DNA of 64,000 nucleotides, from contig NC_044283.2 in NCBI RefSeq assembly GCF_004027225.2, forward strand, positions 15,642,992 to 15,706,991, read 5' to 3'. The notes beneath the pieces were generated by a model that ran no database searches, was not told where the DNA came from, and saw only the letters and a list, made by a program, of their open reading frames with translations. Source of the stretch: Strigops habroptila. Lineage: Eukaryota > Chordata > Aves > Psittaciformes > Psittacidae. The position numbers were made by a program, and so were the translations under genes. Of this stretch, positions 12,659 to 25,130 are shown one piece after another (the stretch's first letter is position 1; every line of letters begins with the position of its first letter).

Positions 12659-15330
12659 ATTTGACCTCATGGCCTTGGTCTGGGGAGCAGGAAAAGAGGA
12701 CTCTGCAAAGCTGACCTTGATGGTGGCTTTGTGTGAGCGGCACGCTAAAGCCAGGCACAGAGCTGGCTACAGTGCCACTGAGAGGGGTGTGTATTGTCCT
12801 GCCAGCCATACACAGGGTCGTCAGGCCCTGGGCAAACTCTCGTCGGCAGTGCCTGGTGAGGAATGCCCATGGGAGGAGAGGGAAACCATCAAGGAGCTGT
12901 GTGGATTTCCAGCTGGAACAAAGCGTGATGGGACTGTCTCGCAGCCAGTGCTCTTTGCTGCCTGCGGAATGACTGCAACCGAGCTGGGAAGCAAATGGGA
13001 TGACAGCAAAATTCACCCCAAAGGGATCTGTTTGTTTGTATATTAATTAAAAATTTAATGCTTCTTGTAAGTCTTGCTGAACTTCATCATCTTATTTCTT
13101 GTAGAGCCTTCAACCAGTTCCTGGCTCAAGTAAGCCTTCTGTACGCGTGTGGGTGAGGAGCTTCAGCCTGGCAAACCCACAGGGGAATCATCATGTCCTA
13201 GACGTCTCCTAAGGGTGTAAGGGGGTGTGTGGGAGAGTGGTTTTAGGCCATTTTTTCCCTTTTCCTAAGGAAAACTATGGGTACTGAGTCTATCTCTCAT
13301 CTTCCTTCCACGGGACATCACAGTTACAGTAGGAAACAGATTGTTCAGGCACACAAAACTCAAGAAGGATAGTCTAAAAGTGAAAAACAATTTGCAGAGG
13401 TACTGATGGCAGCAAGATGCTTTGAACATTTCCAGGTTTGTATTTGCTCAGGGCTTGGGGATTCTCAGAGGAGGCACAGTAATGCCATTGAAGTGCAAAC
13501 CGCTATGAAGATGACTGCTGTAATCAAAGCCCGGTGCTTGTTTGGAAGCAACATCTTAAGAAGCAAAGGAATAGTTTTGAAGAGGTCACTTCAAAAAAGA
13601 ATAATAAGATTCCTCTGGGTCAACAGCAGCATGCGCGTTACTCTCAGATGAGGAGATGCCTCCTTATCCCCAAGGCCCCAGGAGCACGACTTGCAGGAGT
13701 TTTTCCTGACAATGTGTAATAAAAATTCACTTTGAAAAAAGAGCATCTCTGGTGATGTCTACAGGCTTTTGACTTTGCTCTTTCCTTCAAACAGCACTCG
13801 TGATGCTGAGCACTCATTCTCTTGGCCTATTTGTTCCTGGCAAACAAAGAGCAAATTCCCCTGGGTACAGCAATCCATTTTTAACACTCTGTAATTATTT
13901 AGAAAAATGTTTTGATAGGAGCAATGGAAAACTGGGGCATTTCAGGTGTCCCTGAGAAAGTTCTTGGAGCACTGAAATGGGGACTCAAAGTCCCTGTATT
14001 TATGACACCACCCCCCAAAAAAGTCCATCTTTCCAGCTGTGGCATTTGAATCCATTTGCAGTTCATTGAACAGCCCCATCTGCCTGTCACCTCCTGAGGG
14101 TCCACTCCAAAATGGTAAGGGAAGAGAGAACACACGGTCTCTGCTCCACGAGCGTTGCTGGCAAGGCAGGTCCAGAAAACTGTCCCCTTCTGAGCTATTG
14201 TCTCCTTCTGTCCTCCCAAAATCTATGGGACTTCATATGTTAATGTACCCTTTTGGGAAGCCCTCTGATGGAAGACATGGCAGCAGAAAATGTCAGAGTC
14301 CTTAGCAGGAGACTCACAGCGCTATGAGTTATACAGCCCAAAGGCACATGAGCTTGATACAGGCAAGGAGATGCATCTCCTGCCATCCTCTGTCCAGCTG
14401 AGAACATCAGGGCTGCAATCTAGAAGCTAAATGTCAATTCAACTTTGACACAAGGACATGTTTTCCTTCGAAGCAGGCACGGTCAGGAAACCATGCGGAT
14501 CAAGGCTGTGCACTCAGTGCACACGCACTGCCTGCCAGCCCCACGACGTGTGCCCCCCTCGTCTCTGCCATCCCAGTTATTGTTGTTCAGCGTCTGTGAT
14601 GCTGCTTTGCACCTCTGTAGGGGTGAGCCACTGGCGTTGGAAAGGTAAGTGGTAGACGTGGGGTGCAGGGGGCATTGTGCTGAGGAAGGAAGTATGGAGA
14701 GGATGTAAATGCAAGCAATGGGAACAGAAAATTAAGCAGAAATGAAAGCGTTACAGCTCAGTTGTCCTCAAAGGACCCGTTATCCTTCAGGGAGTACGTA
14801 CAAGTGAAATAAAGGGGAAAAAGAACCCCATACTCAGCATATTCACTGCCATCTCCTGGTGGACAGAGAAATAGCCCTATCCGGCCTTGCCCCTGTGCTG
14901 TCACATGCCATTGTATGCTGTATAATGCTATTATAGCATTTCTATTTCTTCTGTCACTATAGAACCACAAACTCAAAAGACAATATTAGGAGAAGGCACT
15001 GTATGCATTTTGGCTCTGCATGCCGAAAGCAGAAGAGCATTAGGACAGCTGGGGTTTGCTGAAACCAAGGGCAAAATCCCCCACCCTATGGTGGGAGCAG
15101 GGTCCATCCCAATGTTGGCCATCAAAGTTTGTGACACCTCTACCACAGGTCTTCTGTGAATGATGCATTGGCCAGAACGACAGACCTGTCAGTCTGTATA
15201 TCACACATAATCTGCTCCTCAGAAAAATCTTTAAGTGCAATCAAAGCCAGAGGAAATGTTAAAACTGAAGAGTAAATGGGCCAAGATGTATGTATAAAAT
15301 GTGGTGCCAGCAGACCAACATACCACCATT
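12659..15330. other. Non-coding stretch with overlapping chance ORFs
   Basis: Two sizeable open frames overlap in opposite directions, about 140 codons (plus) and 156 codons (minus), between 12546 and 13046. Both run into the TATG/TACA repeat, and the minus one into the GGTCTATA repeat as well. Neither resembles a family I know. A consensus donor-like AAAG/GTAAGT occurs at 14641-14650 after a Cys-rich frame, but no convincing acceptor pairs with it. No gene is called. Confidence 0.5.
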
Positions 15331-15375
15331 CTGATCTCCAGAGGTCCCTTCCAACCCTAACAACACTATGATTCC
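15331..15375 (+). mobile_element. CR1 LINE 3'-end remnant, plus strand
   Basis: The sequence CTGATCTCCAGAGGTCCCTT followed by CCAACCCTAACAACACTATG matches the last bases of many bird CR1 elements, which end in CCAACCCTAACAATTCTATG-like sequence. Only about 45 bp are recognisable and the tail is degenerate, so this is a short, old, severely 5'-truncated copy. Confidence 0.75.
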
Positions 15376-16419
15376 CAGTAAAATAGCCAGTTCTGTGGGT
15401 TTATACTAACCAAAATTAATCACTCTTTTTCACATTACATTTCATGCAAGAGTAAAAAGCTTTTGTAGACGCAGAAAGCAATGTACACAGGAAAGCAGTG
15501 CAGGGCTGCAGGGCACAAGCTCAGAAGAAAACCCATATTGGTTCAGCTCCCCAGCACAGGGTTATCATCTTTCCCTACCTTTGCTCCTATTTCCCAGCTA
15601 ATGCTCCGGAGAGGCAGTGTCAGGAGCGGAGATCAAAGCCAGGGAAGGAAGATTTGACTTTGCCCCCAAGAAAGGAGTTAAAGTAAGTAGAGGAAAAGTA
15701 TTTGAAAATAGAGTTCAGCTAACTGTGATGTGACACAGTGTTTGAAGGATGAGCTTCGGCCCCTTGCCCTGCTCTGTGGAGGCAAGTTGCAGGCAGCATT
15801 CCCTGCCTGGCTCCTGAAAGCATCACTCAGCAGTTTTAAGTATGTCACCACCAGGATCAGTCTCTCCTTTCAAAAGTGAACCTTTGAAAGGACAGCTCTT
15901 CAGTGATGCAGCATGGAGAAGCGTGTGCAATGGCAAGTGGAGCCATTTTAAAGCTTCCATGTTCGCATGCATCCGATGGAGCTGGTCTTTCATACACGTC
16001 AGGAGCTGAAACCTAACACACAGTGGCACTTGGAGAGGAAATATTGTGACAGCTTTTATTTCTGGTGAAAGACACCAAAGAGAGATGGAGTCAGGCGGCC
16101 GGGTGCAGAAGCAAAAGGGCAGGGAAAAAAACAGTAATAATATTTGAGCTGAGAGAGAGCTCTTGTAGCACTTTTCCAGAATTGACTGTTCTCTCTTTTG
16201 CTGTTTCCAATGTTTCCCTTCTGCCTACTTTAGCCCCTGGATAAAGATATAGAGAACCTTTTAAAAGAGAAGATAAATCCTTTTTTTAGAGAGATGTAGG
16301 TTACTGATATCTGTCTGGTTATAAAACAAAACCAAGATCTCTAGCTCAGAAAAATTCCAGTGCAGAGAAAAGCAGAATTCCTTAGGTTTGCTGCTGTGGG
16401 TTGGGTTGCATGTCCACAC

Positions 16420-16530
16420 CAGGATGGGACACTGTCATGCCCATGGTAGGGGGATTGGAACTAGGCAACCTTAAGGTCCTTTCAAACCCAAACCATTCTA
16501 TGATTCTATTATTCTATCATTCATCATGAA
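16420..16530 (+). mobile_element. CR1 LINE 3' end, plus strand
   Basis: The segment carries the terminal CR1 sequence: CATGCCCATGGTAGGGGGAT, then TTGGAACTAGGCAACCTTAA, then GGTCCTTTCAAACCCAAACC, ending in a degraded ATTCTATG tail. It lacks the ORF2 coding part except possibly the first few tens of bases. Base changes from the better-preserved copy at 50.0 kb are scattered, indicating an older insertion. Orientation is opposite to the 12.3 and 50.0 kb copies. Confidence 0.9.
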
Positions 16531-17297
16531 CCCCAGTATTTCAGCATCTTCTTTTTGCAGCAGGAGAGCCTGCCCCGGCACTGGGGCAGTGTCAGACCAC
16601 CACCATACAAAGAGGTTTGTGCAGGCAAGGGCTGGTAGGGGAACCCAGCATCCTACTTTGAGCCCTCACGTGGAGCTGGGCTTGGGCATATAGTGCCTGA
16701 GGGCAGTGAGCGGTGCCCAGCTCCAGCCACGCACACACACATACACACTCTCACCTCGCACCTGATGCTCACCCTGTAGTGACTCTTCATCCGCACACTG
16801 TCTTGAGACCGGTGAACACCTCTCATGCATCTGTCTGGCTTTCCCAGAGCACTGCTCCAAGAGCCCTGCTAATGAGCAGGCTATTTGGGAAACCCCTGTT
16901 TTTTTGACTGCCCTGACTTCCCTAGAGAGGAAATGCAATTGTGTGTCATGACACTAAATCTCCTGGCCTTTCCTGTCCACCCTGCCGGCTGTCACCAGCT
17001 GATGACCCCAGACCAGCATGGGTTTGCTACCTAATCACATCTAACCACCACCCAGGCACATGGCTGTGCCTGCATCAGTTATGCACCCCCAGAGCGATGC
17101 AGTTGGTCCCAGTGCTGCTGCTGGTGGGGGACCTGAACCCATGCAGAGCAGCAGAGGAGCATCCCTGCCTCCGAAACCTGAGACATGTTGCCCAGGTTGA
17201 GGCTGGCTGCGGGGTGGTTGTTCATCCTCAGATCTTCCACCACACTGATCTGCACCCAGCAAGAGGATGTGGGTGACCTTTAGGAAGGAGGAACGAG
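16531..17297. other. Non-coding DNA between CR1 and microsatellites
   Basis: No gene is recognised. A CA-rich run lies at 16729-16752. Overlapping frames on both strands are low-complexity or unlike any protein I know. Confidence 0.5.
16729..16752. repeat. (CA)n microsatellite
   Basis: A short ACGCACACACACATACACAC-type run with a few interruptions. Confidence 0.75.
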
Positions 17298-17412
17298 AGA
17301 ATAGGAATAGGGATAGGAATAGGAATAGGAATAGGAATAGGAATAGGAATAGGAATAGGAATAGGAATAGGAATAGGAATAGGAATAGGAGTAGGAATAG
17401 GGATAGGGGTAG
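17298..17412. repeat. (AATAGG)n hexanucleotide microsatellite
   Basis: About 18 copies of a 6-bp unit, AATAGG, are nearly perfect between about 17316 and 17388. Variants GGATAGG, AGTAGG and AGGGGTAGG occur at the ends. It abuts the purine array that follows. The Asn-Arg repeat peptide encoded by one frame is an artefact. Confidence 0.95.
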
Positions 17413-17433
17413 GAAGAGAAGAGGAGACGAGAC

Positions 17434-17574
17434 GAGAGGAGAGGAAAGAGAAGAGAGGAGAAGAGAAGAGAAGAGAAGAGAAGAGAAGAGAAGAGAAGAG
17501 AAGAGAAGAGAAGAGAAGAGAAGAGAAGAGAAGAGAAGAGAAGAGAAGAGAAGAGAAGAGAAGAAGAGAGAAGA
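17434..17574. repeat. Pure-purine (AAGAG)n microsatellite
   Basis: All 141 nt from 17434 to 17574 are A or G on the plus strand. From about 17461 to 17560 the sequence is an essentially perfect 5-bp repeat, AAGAG, about 20 copies. Mirror-symmetric homopurine-homopyrimidine DNA of this length is a known candidate for intramolecular triplex formation. The Glu-Lys-Arg repeat peptide in one frame is a translation artefact. Confidence 0.95.
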
Positions 17575-20500
17575 TGAGCCCTCAGCTCTTCACCAAAGTC
17601 TTTTCAGAGTCAAGTGATACCGTTGTGGTTCTGATTAGATTAGTGTTATACATCCCTTTTGCTTATTTTGCACAATTACAATTGCTTTTTTAAGCACTGG
17701 GCAAAGAAGAAGATAGCACAGACCTTAAAAGAACAAATTACATATTGCTAATTTCTGAGCACTAGAAAGAGAGGTCACACCTGGATGACTAGGTTAATTC
17801 CTGAGGTCCTTGCTCATATCATACAGTTACCTCAATTAGTTTAGCTACAACACAAGTATAGATACTACAAATATACTAACTGCCAGAGTTCATCATGCAA
17901 TTCATCTTACAGTTCCTGGGTTACTTGCCCTTGCAAAGAAAAAACTTTCTTGCGCTCAAGATATTCATAAACATTTCAGAAGTCTAAGCTCATTTTTGTT
18001 GGCTGTGCTGTAGTTTGTTTCTCCTTCTGTTTTACAGAAGTCTTTCATCTTGGGTTCAGCCAGAGATACACGTCTTGTAGTGTCTTGAGAGAAAGATGTC
18101 TCTGGGTTATGTTACAAAGTAATTAATCTGTTTGAAGAAACATGGACTTCTCGACAAACTTTTCCTCTGAAGACCAGGATGGACTCAGAACAAGAAGCTA
18201 CTGTGCTAGTGCCGCGTGACGGGTGCTCAGGCATCTTGCTTCAGCCCAGATGAGGTGCTCCAGAAGGCAACACCGGTTATTTCAGAGCGGGAAGAATGGT
18301 ATTTGTTGCATACAGAGAGAATATTTTTGCTCTTCTGACAGCTAACAGGATGAATTTGCTCAACTAAGAAGGTCAGTAGTCTCAATCCGTATTCCTATAG
18401 GGATATAGCCATGAATATAATTTCTGCCCATGTTGATGTGGGATCAGTAAACTCTGATCTCCCAAGCTTTTATCCTCAGTGATATCTTGTGGTCATAAAC
18501 CCTGGAGGAAAGTATTATTAGAGCTCCTCTTCTCTGTTTATGATGCCTGAGTAAAAAGAAACAGCTACTTTATTTGGTATACCATCCTCATTGCCATTTT
18601 TTCCCTGATGGCTGCTGTTTTGTGATTTTCAGCAGGGATAGAAATGAGGCTATTGACCTGGGCAGGAAAGACAACTCCTTGATTTACACTTCAGGAGATG
18701 CTCAGTAAAGCCAGGGGTATGGAGCATTAGGGGAAGACAGGAGAAAAAGGTAAGAGTGCAGGTATATGGAAAATAGTGAGGAAAGGGCTGGGAGGGTGGG
18801 AGGAGAGCAGATACAAAGGGGTGAAGGGGTGAGGAGTTCCTCTCCCAATGGCTACAGAGGATGGATCTCCTGTGAGGCCTTTGGCTGAAGGTGGAGGCTC
18901 CATATCAGCCCACAGATGTACAGAGCACATTGTCAGGGTGCAGCCTAGAGCGACACTGCCTTGTCCATCACCCACATGCTCAAGTGCATGGCTAGGACAT
19001 GCTGCCTCCATGCAGCTCTGCCAGCTAGCATACACAGGGGTCCTTTCCCCAGAGATAAACTAGCTATATCTTCTCTGCTCCAGAGAGCCACTGCGTTCCT
19101 CGAAGTGCAGAGTCTCAGGCGCTTTCCCTGCAATGACCTTCCTCTCAGCACTGTGCCCAGCTGCTGGTCCTGCAGCAATGCTGGCCTTCCTTACCATTTA
19201 TTCACTTTTCTTTCTCAAACGCCTTCGTATTTTCCCCAGGCAGCTTCTCCTGTTTGGGAAGGAAGGGGGGAACAGCCCTCTGTCATCACTGCATGGCTGA
19301 TCCTGCGCCTCCTCCTCAAAACCTTGATGCTGCTGCTATGGTCCCTGAGAAGTGCCAGCTGTCCCACCAGCCAGTTACAAGCCAACAGTCTTGCGTCATA
19401 TTTTGCAGAGAGCCCTCATTTTAGTGTTATTCTGTGCTGTTCATAGGCACACGCTTTTTTCCATAGATTTTTTTTATCTACAGATTATTATAGTCACCAT
19501 AACTTGCTGATGAGTGTGCTGTTTGTTCCCTGGTCTCTTCCCTACTCGAGCTGCAGATGGACCAGTTTTCTTTTGGTACAACGGGGGCTGCAGCCATGTC
19601 TGCAGCTCTGGATGGCACCCATTGAAGCAGGCACACAGCACATGAACTTTCCACTCTGGAGGATTTTACTCTATTTTTCAGGGCAGCTAGCTCAAAGACA
19701 ACTCAATCACTGATCTGAACTCCTCCTAGACGTTGCTACAATACCACTGCTGAAAAAAAGGCAGGCTTTGATTTATGCAGTGAAAACAGAGTGGGTGGAA
19801 ATGTCTCAGGATTCAACAGCCTGTCTGTTTTAAAGCTCATCCTCAGTCCCCCTAAATTGTGCTCATATTAAAAGCCAGCTTAGAAGACTAAGAATAAATT
19901 GGGGTATTTCATGCCCCCCTCTGTCCTCATGCCATCCTGCAGCCCCACACTGTGCTCACGTCTTTTTCAGTGGGATGCAACATTTCTAAGCTTTCATGTG
20001 AGAATGTGGTGTGCTCCCATTTTGGGTTTCTGAGACAATATTTTTTGTTCTCCCATTTTGGGTTTGCGAGACAGACACAGAAACTGCTGCAGTTCCTGTT
20101 TGTGCAGAGTGAATTTGCTTTAACCCAACAGTTTGTTTAATTTACCAAAGCTTTAGCTGCAACACCTGCAAGGCACATCCTCATATAATTTTCCAACAAG
20201 CAGGAAAGAATCCAATAGGGAAATTAGTTTCCTTTTTCTCTCATTCTTTTTTTAGTGTAGCAAAGCTGCTTTTCAGTAAAGATGCCAAAAATTTCTCTGC
20301 CCAAACAGTGAGTTTAGTGTGTTTGGCTTTGGGATGTGAATATTTTTACACAGCTTCTAATCTGCTGTTATTTAGTAACAGTTTTTATAGGGTTATTTTC
20401 CTGCACTACTTGGAGATTGCAGATGGTTCACAAAGATTTTTAGCAACTTTTTGACTGGCCTATTCTTTACCGTGTGCATGCGTGCTTGAAAAACTGAGAA

Positions 20501-22319
20501 CAAATTGGGCTGGGGGATAGGAAACCTTTAACTCTCTTGGCTATGCAGAAAAGCTTGAAAATATGGTCTTATTTCATCCAAAAGATTCAAAAGCTAGAAG
20601 AAAATGAAGACTCCCACATTTATTGTATTTAACATTTTATCATTTGGGGTTGGTAATAGCTGAATTCATGAATTTTGAATGTTTGGAAGTGCTCTTGTTG
20701 TAATCACAGCCTAAATCAAATGCAAGTAGCAATAATCAGATCTGTTTTCTGGAGCTTGTAGACAAGGAAAAAAACCTTAAATTACTTGTAAATGTGCAAA
20801 TGAAAGCTTTCCAAATGACCAGATGAGTGAGAGAGACAAAAGAATGATGCAAAATACATTTAAATTGGGACTGCAAACAGTTTGATCATATATTCCAGGC
20901 ATGTCCAACCAAAGCAGTTACTATAAACCCCCGACACAAAAATGAAATGCACAGCACAGGTCTGCACATCTACTGCTGAAAATCTGGCACCTTTTTTGAC
21001 AAATGCCTGCCTTTTTGCTCGAGTAACATCCACTTCAAAGGCTAAACAAAAGAATGATCCACAATAAAAACAACACCCTTAAATTTTCTGAGGCTCTGAG
21101 CTGTGTTTAGCTCTGCAGATGCAGGGTGTCTGCAATCATGCCACACAGCTCAGGCTGCGGCTGCTGCTGCTGCTGTAAAATCTGAGCTCTCACCTCTGTG
21201 CAATGCTCTTCTAGTTTTGATTTACTTATTTGGAACCTAAAATAGCCTGTCAGCTGCAGAAATTCAAGGTATTGGAACACTGCTTTCACTATAATTAAAA
21301 AAGCCTTCAGGGATGTATAGAGGATGTGTTTGGAGTGTATTTTTTATACCTTTTAACTGAATGACTTTTACGTGTGCAAATTAATGCCACTGCTATTTTA
21401 AGCTAAGTGCTAAAATAGCTGTATTTTTACAAATTCTATGTTTTCCACCATTGTCTCAAATAAAGATCGTACAATAGTTCCACAACTATAGTATTTTTCA
21501 CCCACTGTGTTAGGATGAACCTGCTAAATCCACCAGGAAACTGCTTTCTCCACTGCTTTCTTCAGTGCATCCTCAAGGACTTTTACTGCACACGAGTAAA
21601 AACGAGTTTCTTCTGCATCTGTTGCCTGTCTCCTTTCTCTGCAGCCCAACCCCAGCTTCCCCCCTCAAACCTTCCAGTCCCCTCTACCTGTGCTTGCCCA
21701 TGAGCTATTTCTACATGGAAATAACCTCAGCAGCACCTAATTCACCCCATTTATAGTGCAAGGAAAGTCCGACCCAGCTTCACAGCAGTGGCATTTTGTA
21801 GCTTAAAATGGCTTTTCAGTTATTGCAAATGGGCAGTAAACTGATATCCACATTACTTCTTCCATCGTACTACTTTAATCCCAAAAAACAGTTAACATTC
21901 TTGTTCTGTGTTTCGAGAGATCTTTTTTAATGATGTATCTTGAGGTCAAATTGTTGGGGGTTTTTTAGTGATTAGCTATAATAGCAAGCTGAAATTCCAA
22001 TTCCACAAATAAGTTTATTATTGAATTTTCTGTATTATATTACTAATCCAAATTTTTGTAAGAAGATACTGCAATAGAGTGCTGGGGGCTTGATATTGCT
22101 GAAGTAAAAGGTGTATTTAATCCCACTCAAGAGACTTTCAGGCGCTGGCAGGGACCTTGAACAGGTACTGAATTCACATAACCATATATCCAAAAATAAA
22201 GAGAACACTCTGTGATACATTAAGACCGTTCTTGGAATGAAACGAGCCAAATTACATCTTAGCATTCAGCGGTAGGAGAGAGGTGTGCCACACAGTTCCT
22301 ATTGAAAATACCAGGGGGA
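17575..22319. other. Long non-coding stretch, unique sequence
   Basis: No recognised gene. One 161-codon frame at 18961-19446 and several shorter ones lack family resemblance and splice context. A 36-bp-period duplication lies at 20014-20075. Confidence 0.5.
20014..20075. repeat. Two-copy tandem duplication, period 36 bp
   Basis: CTCCCATTTTGGGTTT followed by (C/G)(T/C)GAGACA occurs at 20014 and again at 20050. The intervening part is T-rich. The second copy is visible for about 26 bp before diverging, so this is a small local duplication rather than a long array. Confidence 0.75.
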
Positions 22320-22360
22320 TTAACATCTCAGATCTCCAAAAATTAAATTGGAGATGTTAA
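22320..22360. repeat. Quasi-palindrome with 13-bp arms and 7-nt bulge
   Basis: The right arm TTGGAGATGTTAA (22348-22360) is complementary to TTAACATCT plus CCAA on the left (22320-22339). The left arm has seven extra bases, CAGATCT, inserted. As a result the right arm can pair either with TTAACATCTC or with ATCTCCAA. Confidence 0.7.
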
Positions 22361-24396
22361 CAAAATGAGAGAAGAATGTACTGCTTTGAGTGTGAGGGCT
22401 TTGAAGACCAGCAGAAGACCCTGCCTTTCTTCCTACCTTGCTGATACATGCCTCAAAAAAAGGCATCTTCTAGTTGATGCTGTGTAAAATTTCCCAGTTC
22501 CAAACTCTGAACCCAGCTCTGTTGTTCAACTGCCATCAAAGCCCCAGGCAGATGCCCAAAAGATAAAATCCTTGTCCTCTTACTGACATGCAAGGCACTG
22601 CAGTGTGGCTGACTGGTGCCTGTTGGTATATTCATGTTCATAATGAGGAATTACTTTCCCAGACTAGTGTTAAGGATGGATGTACTTTCTGGTTTCTTAC
22701 TGCAGCAGAGGATTCAGAGCCTGGGTTCAGATCTGATGCTTTCCCTGGAATCCTTTACATCCCTTTTAAAGTCTCTCTTTTCCTTCCTCTGCAACTTTGC
22801 CTTGCTTCCTTTTCCTAGCCCAGCAGATGCCTCTTGATCCTTGAAGGCATTTGTGAGCTCCCTGCTCCTTATTCTCTCCTCTGCGCAGCCCCAGGAGTTG
22901 AACGCTTCCCACCAGAAAGGCACCATAATGTGCTTTTCTCACTCCAGCCCGGGGGAGTCCCGAAGGCCTGCAAGTGTAGAAGATACTGCCAACAGCAGGA
23001 GACTCTGAAATGACAGGTTGGCTTTGGTCTTGTCTCACTTCTGTGCTGGCATAAAACAGGGCTCAGATCTGAGCTCTGCTTTTCTGTTTCATTTTGGTTT
23101 GTTTTGCTTTTTGTTCGATAGGTCTGAACCCTCATTCGGGGAATGCAACAATTATTTTTCAAACTCTATGAAAAAGCTTCACAGAGTTTGGGAAGAGCTG
23201 AGTTGAGTGCTTCAGACTGGAACCCCAGCTGGAAATCATCTTTTTGATGCTCTTCCATCTTGTGTTATTTACAGAGCAGATCTGCTGCACAGCCACGAAA
23301 GCAGAAGATGGTGTTGGTGCATCAAGGTAGCACGGCTTCTAGCTCCTGTCTGGTTGCAGAGAGGACCCCACACCAGCTGGTTTACTTGGGTTACTGCTTT
23401 TTAGGACCTTTAGTGCAGTTAGCACTGAAGTTTCCTATGCTGTAGAGGCAAGGTCTCATCACAATGACAACTAGAGGCTTTGCACCGTCTCCAGCAGGAG
23501 CAATGCTGCGTGCAGAGGGAGTGAAGGGAATACCATCGTCAGACCTCAGTTGGCTGCGAAGACTGGTGAGATGAATATTTGACAGCCAAGATACCTTTTT
23601 TAACAGGAGGCAAAAGAGCTTGTGCACTGCATGACATGGAGGCGGGCCATAAGTCTGGGAGGCTGTAGTTTTCCCCCTCTTTCTCAGCCAGCCATTGCCA
23701 TCCCACATGGTGGATCTGCAGCCTCACCCTGACACCTGCATCCAGCCTTCCTGCAGCAAGCACTCACACCAGTGAAAGCTGTGGGCAGTCTGGTGGTTTT
23801 GGGGGGATATTAGCCAAGTTTAGTCAAGTTTACAAAAAAATATGAGAATGTTTTCCAAATTCAGGTGAAATATAGGTGAGGGGCGTTCATTCGTTTTATG
23901 TGAAAGGTGTCTAAACTGTAAGTTACACCCCTAAAAAAAGAAGCTTGCTTCTTTTTCTGGTGGAGCTGAGTCCTAGTCTTGGTCCTTTCAAACGCACAAA
24001 AGTTATGCCAAGAAACCCTAATGCTAAGCTTGTTGTAGGGCAGATCAGCACTATCCATTTTCACCGATGTACTGGAGCAACCAGTTCATTATCCTCCTGA
24101 CTTCAGGAAACAACCTTTCTTGGGCAAAAACTTATATTCTTTGGAATATAAACTAACTGATGCTCTCTGTCTGTATAAAGGGCAAGGGGAACACTGAAGC
24201 CTGTCCATTGGGATATGCTGTCCAAAGAGTGCCCTGAAGGGTGTGCAAAACCACGAAGAGCATATCCTGAGCTGGTAGGATTTGGTACAGTTGCAGCAGT
24301 TTCTGTGGGTTAGATGGGTGAAACACCGGTACCAAAATCCCTACAGATGAAGGAGGAGCTTTTAGAAGAGCTGGGTAACCATGCAAATACGTTTTA

Positions 24397-24453
24397 GCAT
24401 CGCCAGTCTGAGGTTGCTCAAGCTGGCGATGCAGTCGCCTCTTGAGCAACCTC
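24397..24453. repeat. Two overlapping, mutually exclusive perfect hairpins
   Basis: Hairpin A pairs GCATCGCCAG (24397-24406) with CTGGCGATGC (24423-24432), 10 perfect base pairs. Hairpin B pairs GAGGTTGCTCAAG (24410-24422) with CTTGAGCAACCTC (24441-24453), 13 perfect base pairs. Hairpin B also has an inner 5-bp stem, GGCGA with TCGCC. The loop of A contains the left arm of B and the loop of B contains the right arm of A, so only one can form at a time. Confidence 0.85.
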
Positions 24454-25130
24454 TTACGTTAGAGGCAAACTGTAAGGGCATAAAGAATAAAAGCAAGGGG
24501 GGGCTAAATGACAGTCCCAGTAACACGTAAAATTATGATGATATTTTCCAAAGTGCCACGAGAGGGCAATAGTAGGCAGAAAACGAGCAAGCCTTCGGCT
24601 TTCTGGGGCTGAGTGCTTCTTGCATCTTTCCTCCAGGTGATGGGAAGGCCTTTGACATGTTTTAGGGGGAAAAAATCCCACCGGTTTGCCTTGCTCACGC
24701 TGCAGGGACATGCGAGAGGCCTTTACATTTCAAGCCTTGTAATGAGTTCTTTGCATCTGGGCAGGAAGCAGAGCACATTCTTTCCCCTGGCACCCAGAAG
24801 ACTTCAGTCTGGCCACCCAGTCCCTAGACAGGCAGGGCTGGGCAGCCAGAGCTGCGCCCGCAGCTCTCTACCAGTTTCCTTAAGGATGGAGCCCGGACAT
24901 GTTCCTAAGCCCTTCTCCTCTGGGGCAACAAACAAGCTGCTATGAGCATAGCCAGTTTTCTGCTGGTTTTTCCTAATGGTATTGGCTTTAATTCACTTGA
25001 AGGAAAAATTGGTTCGGTGGCTGTTGTGGGGACTGATGCTGCAGGGGGAACTGGAGCCACTCTCAGACTCCACAGGGCAGATGTGTCTGTAGAGCTGTGA
25101 GGATCTTCTGTCAGGAAGGAGTCCCTCACC
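24454..25130. other. Non-coding stretch
   Basis: No recognised feature. Short overlapping frames on both strands only. Confidence 0.5.

Noticed and set aside
12546..13046. Overlapping 156-codon (minus) and 140-codon (plus) open frames
   Set aside because: They occupy the same bases on opposite strands, run into simple repeats, show no family resemblance and lack splice context.
14641..14650. Consensus donor AAAG/GTAAGT after a Cys-rich frame
   Set aside because: No convincing acceptor opens an exon of sensible size before it; lone donor matches are common.
17267..17617. 116-codon open frame rich in Asn-Arg and Glu-Lys-Arg repeats
   Set aside because: It is the direct translation of the (AATAGG)n and (AAGAG)n microsatellites, whose units contain no stop codon in this frame. 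There is no real gene evidence.
18961..19446. 161-codon plus-strand open frame
   Set aside because: Composition is Ser/Leu/Pro/Cys-rich as in chance frames of bird non-coding DNA; no known motif and no splice context.
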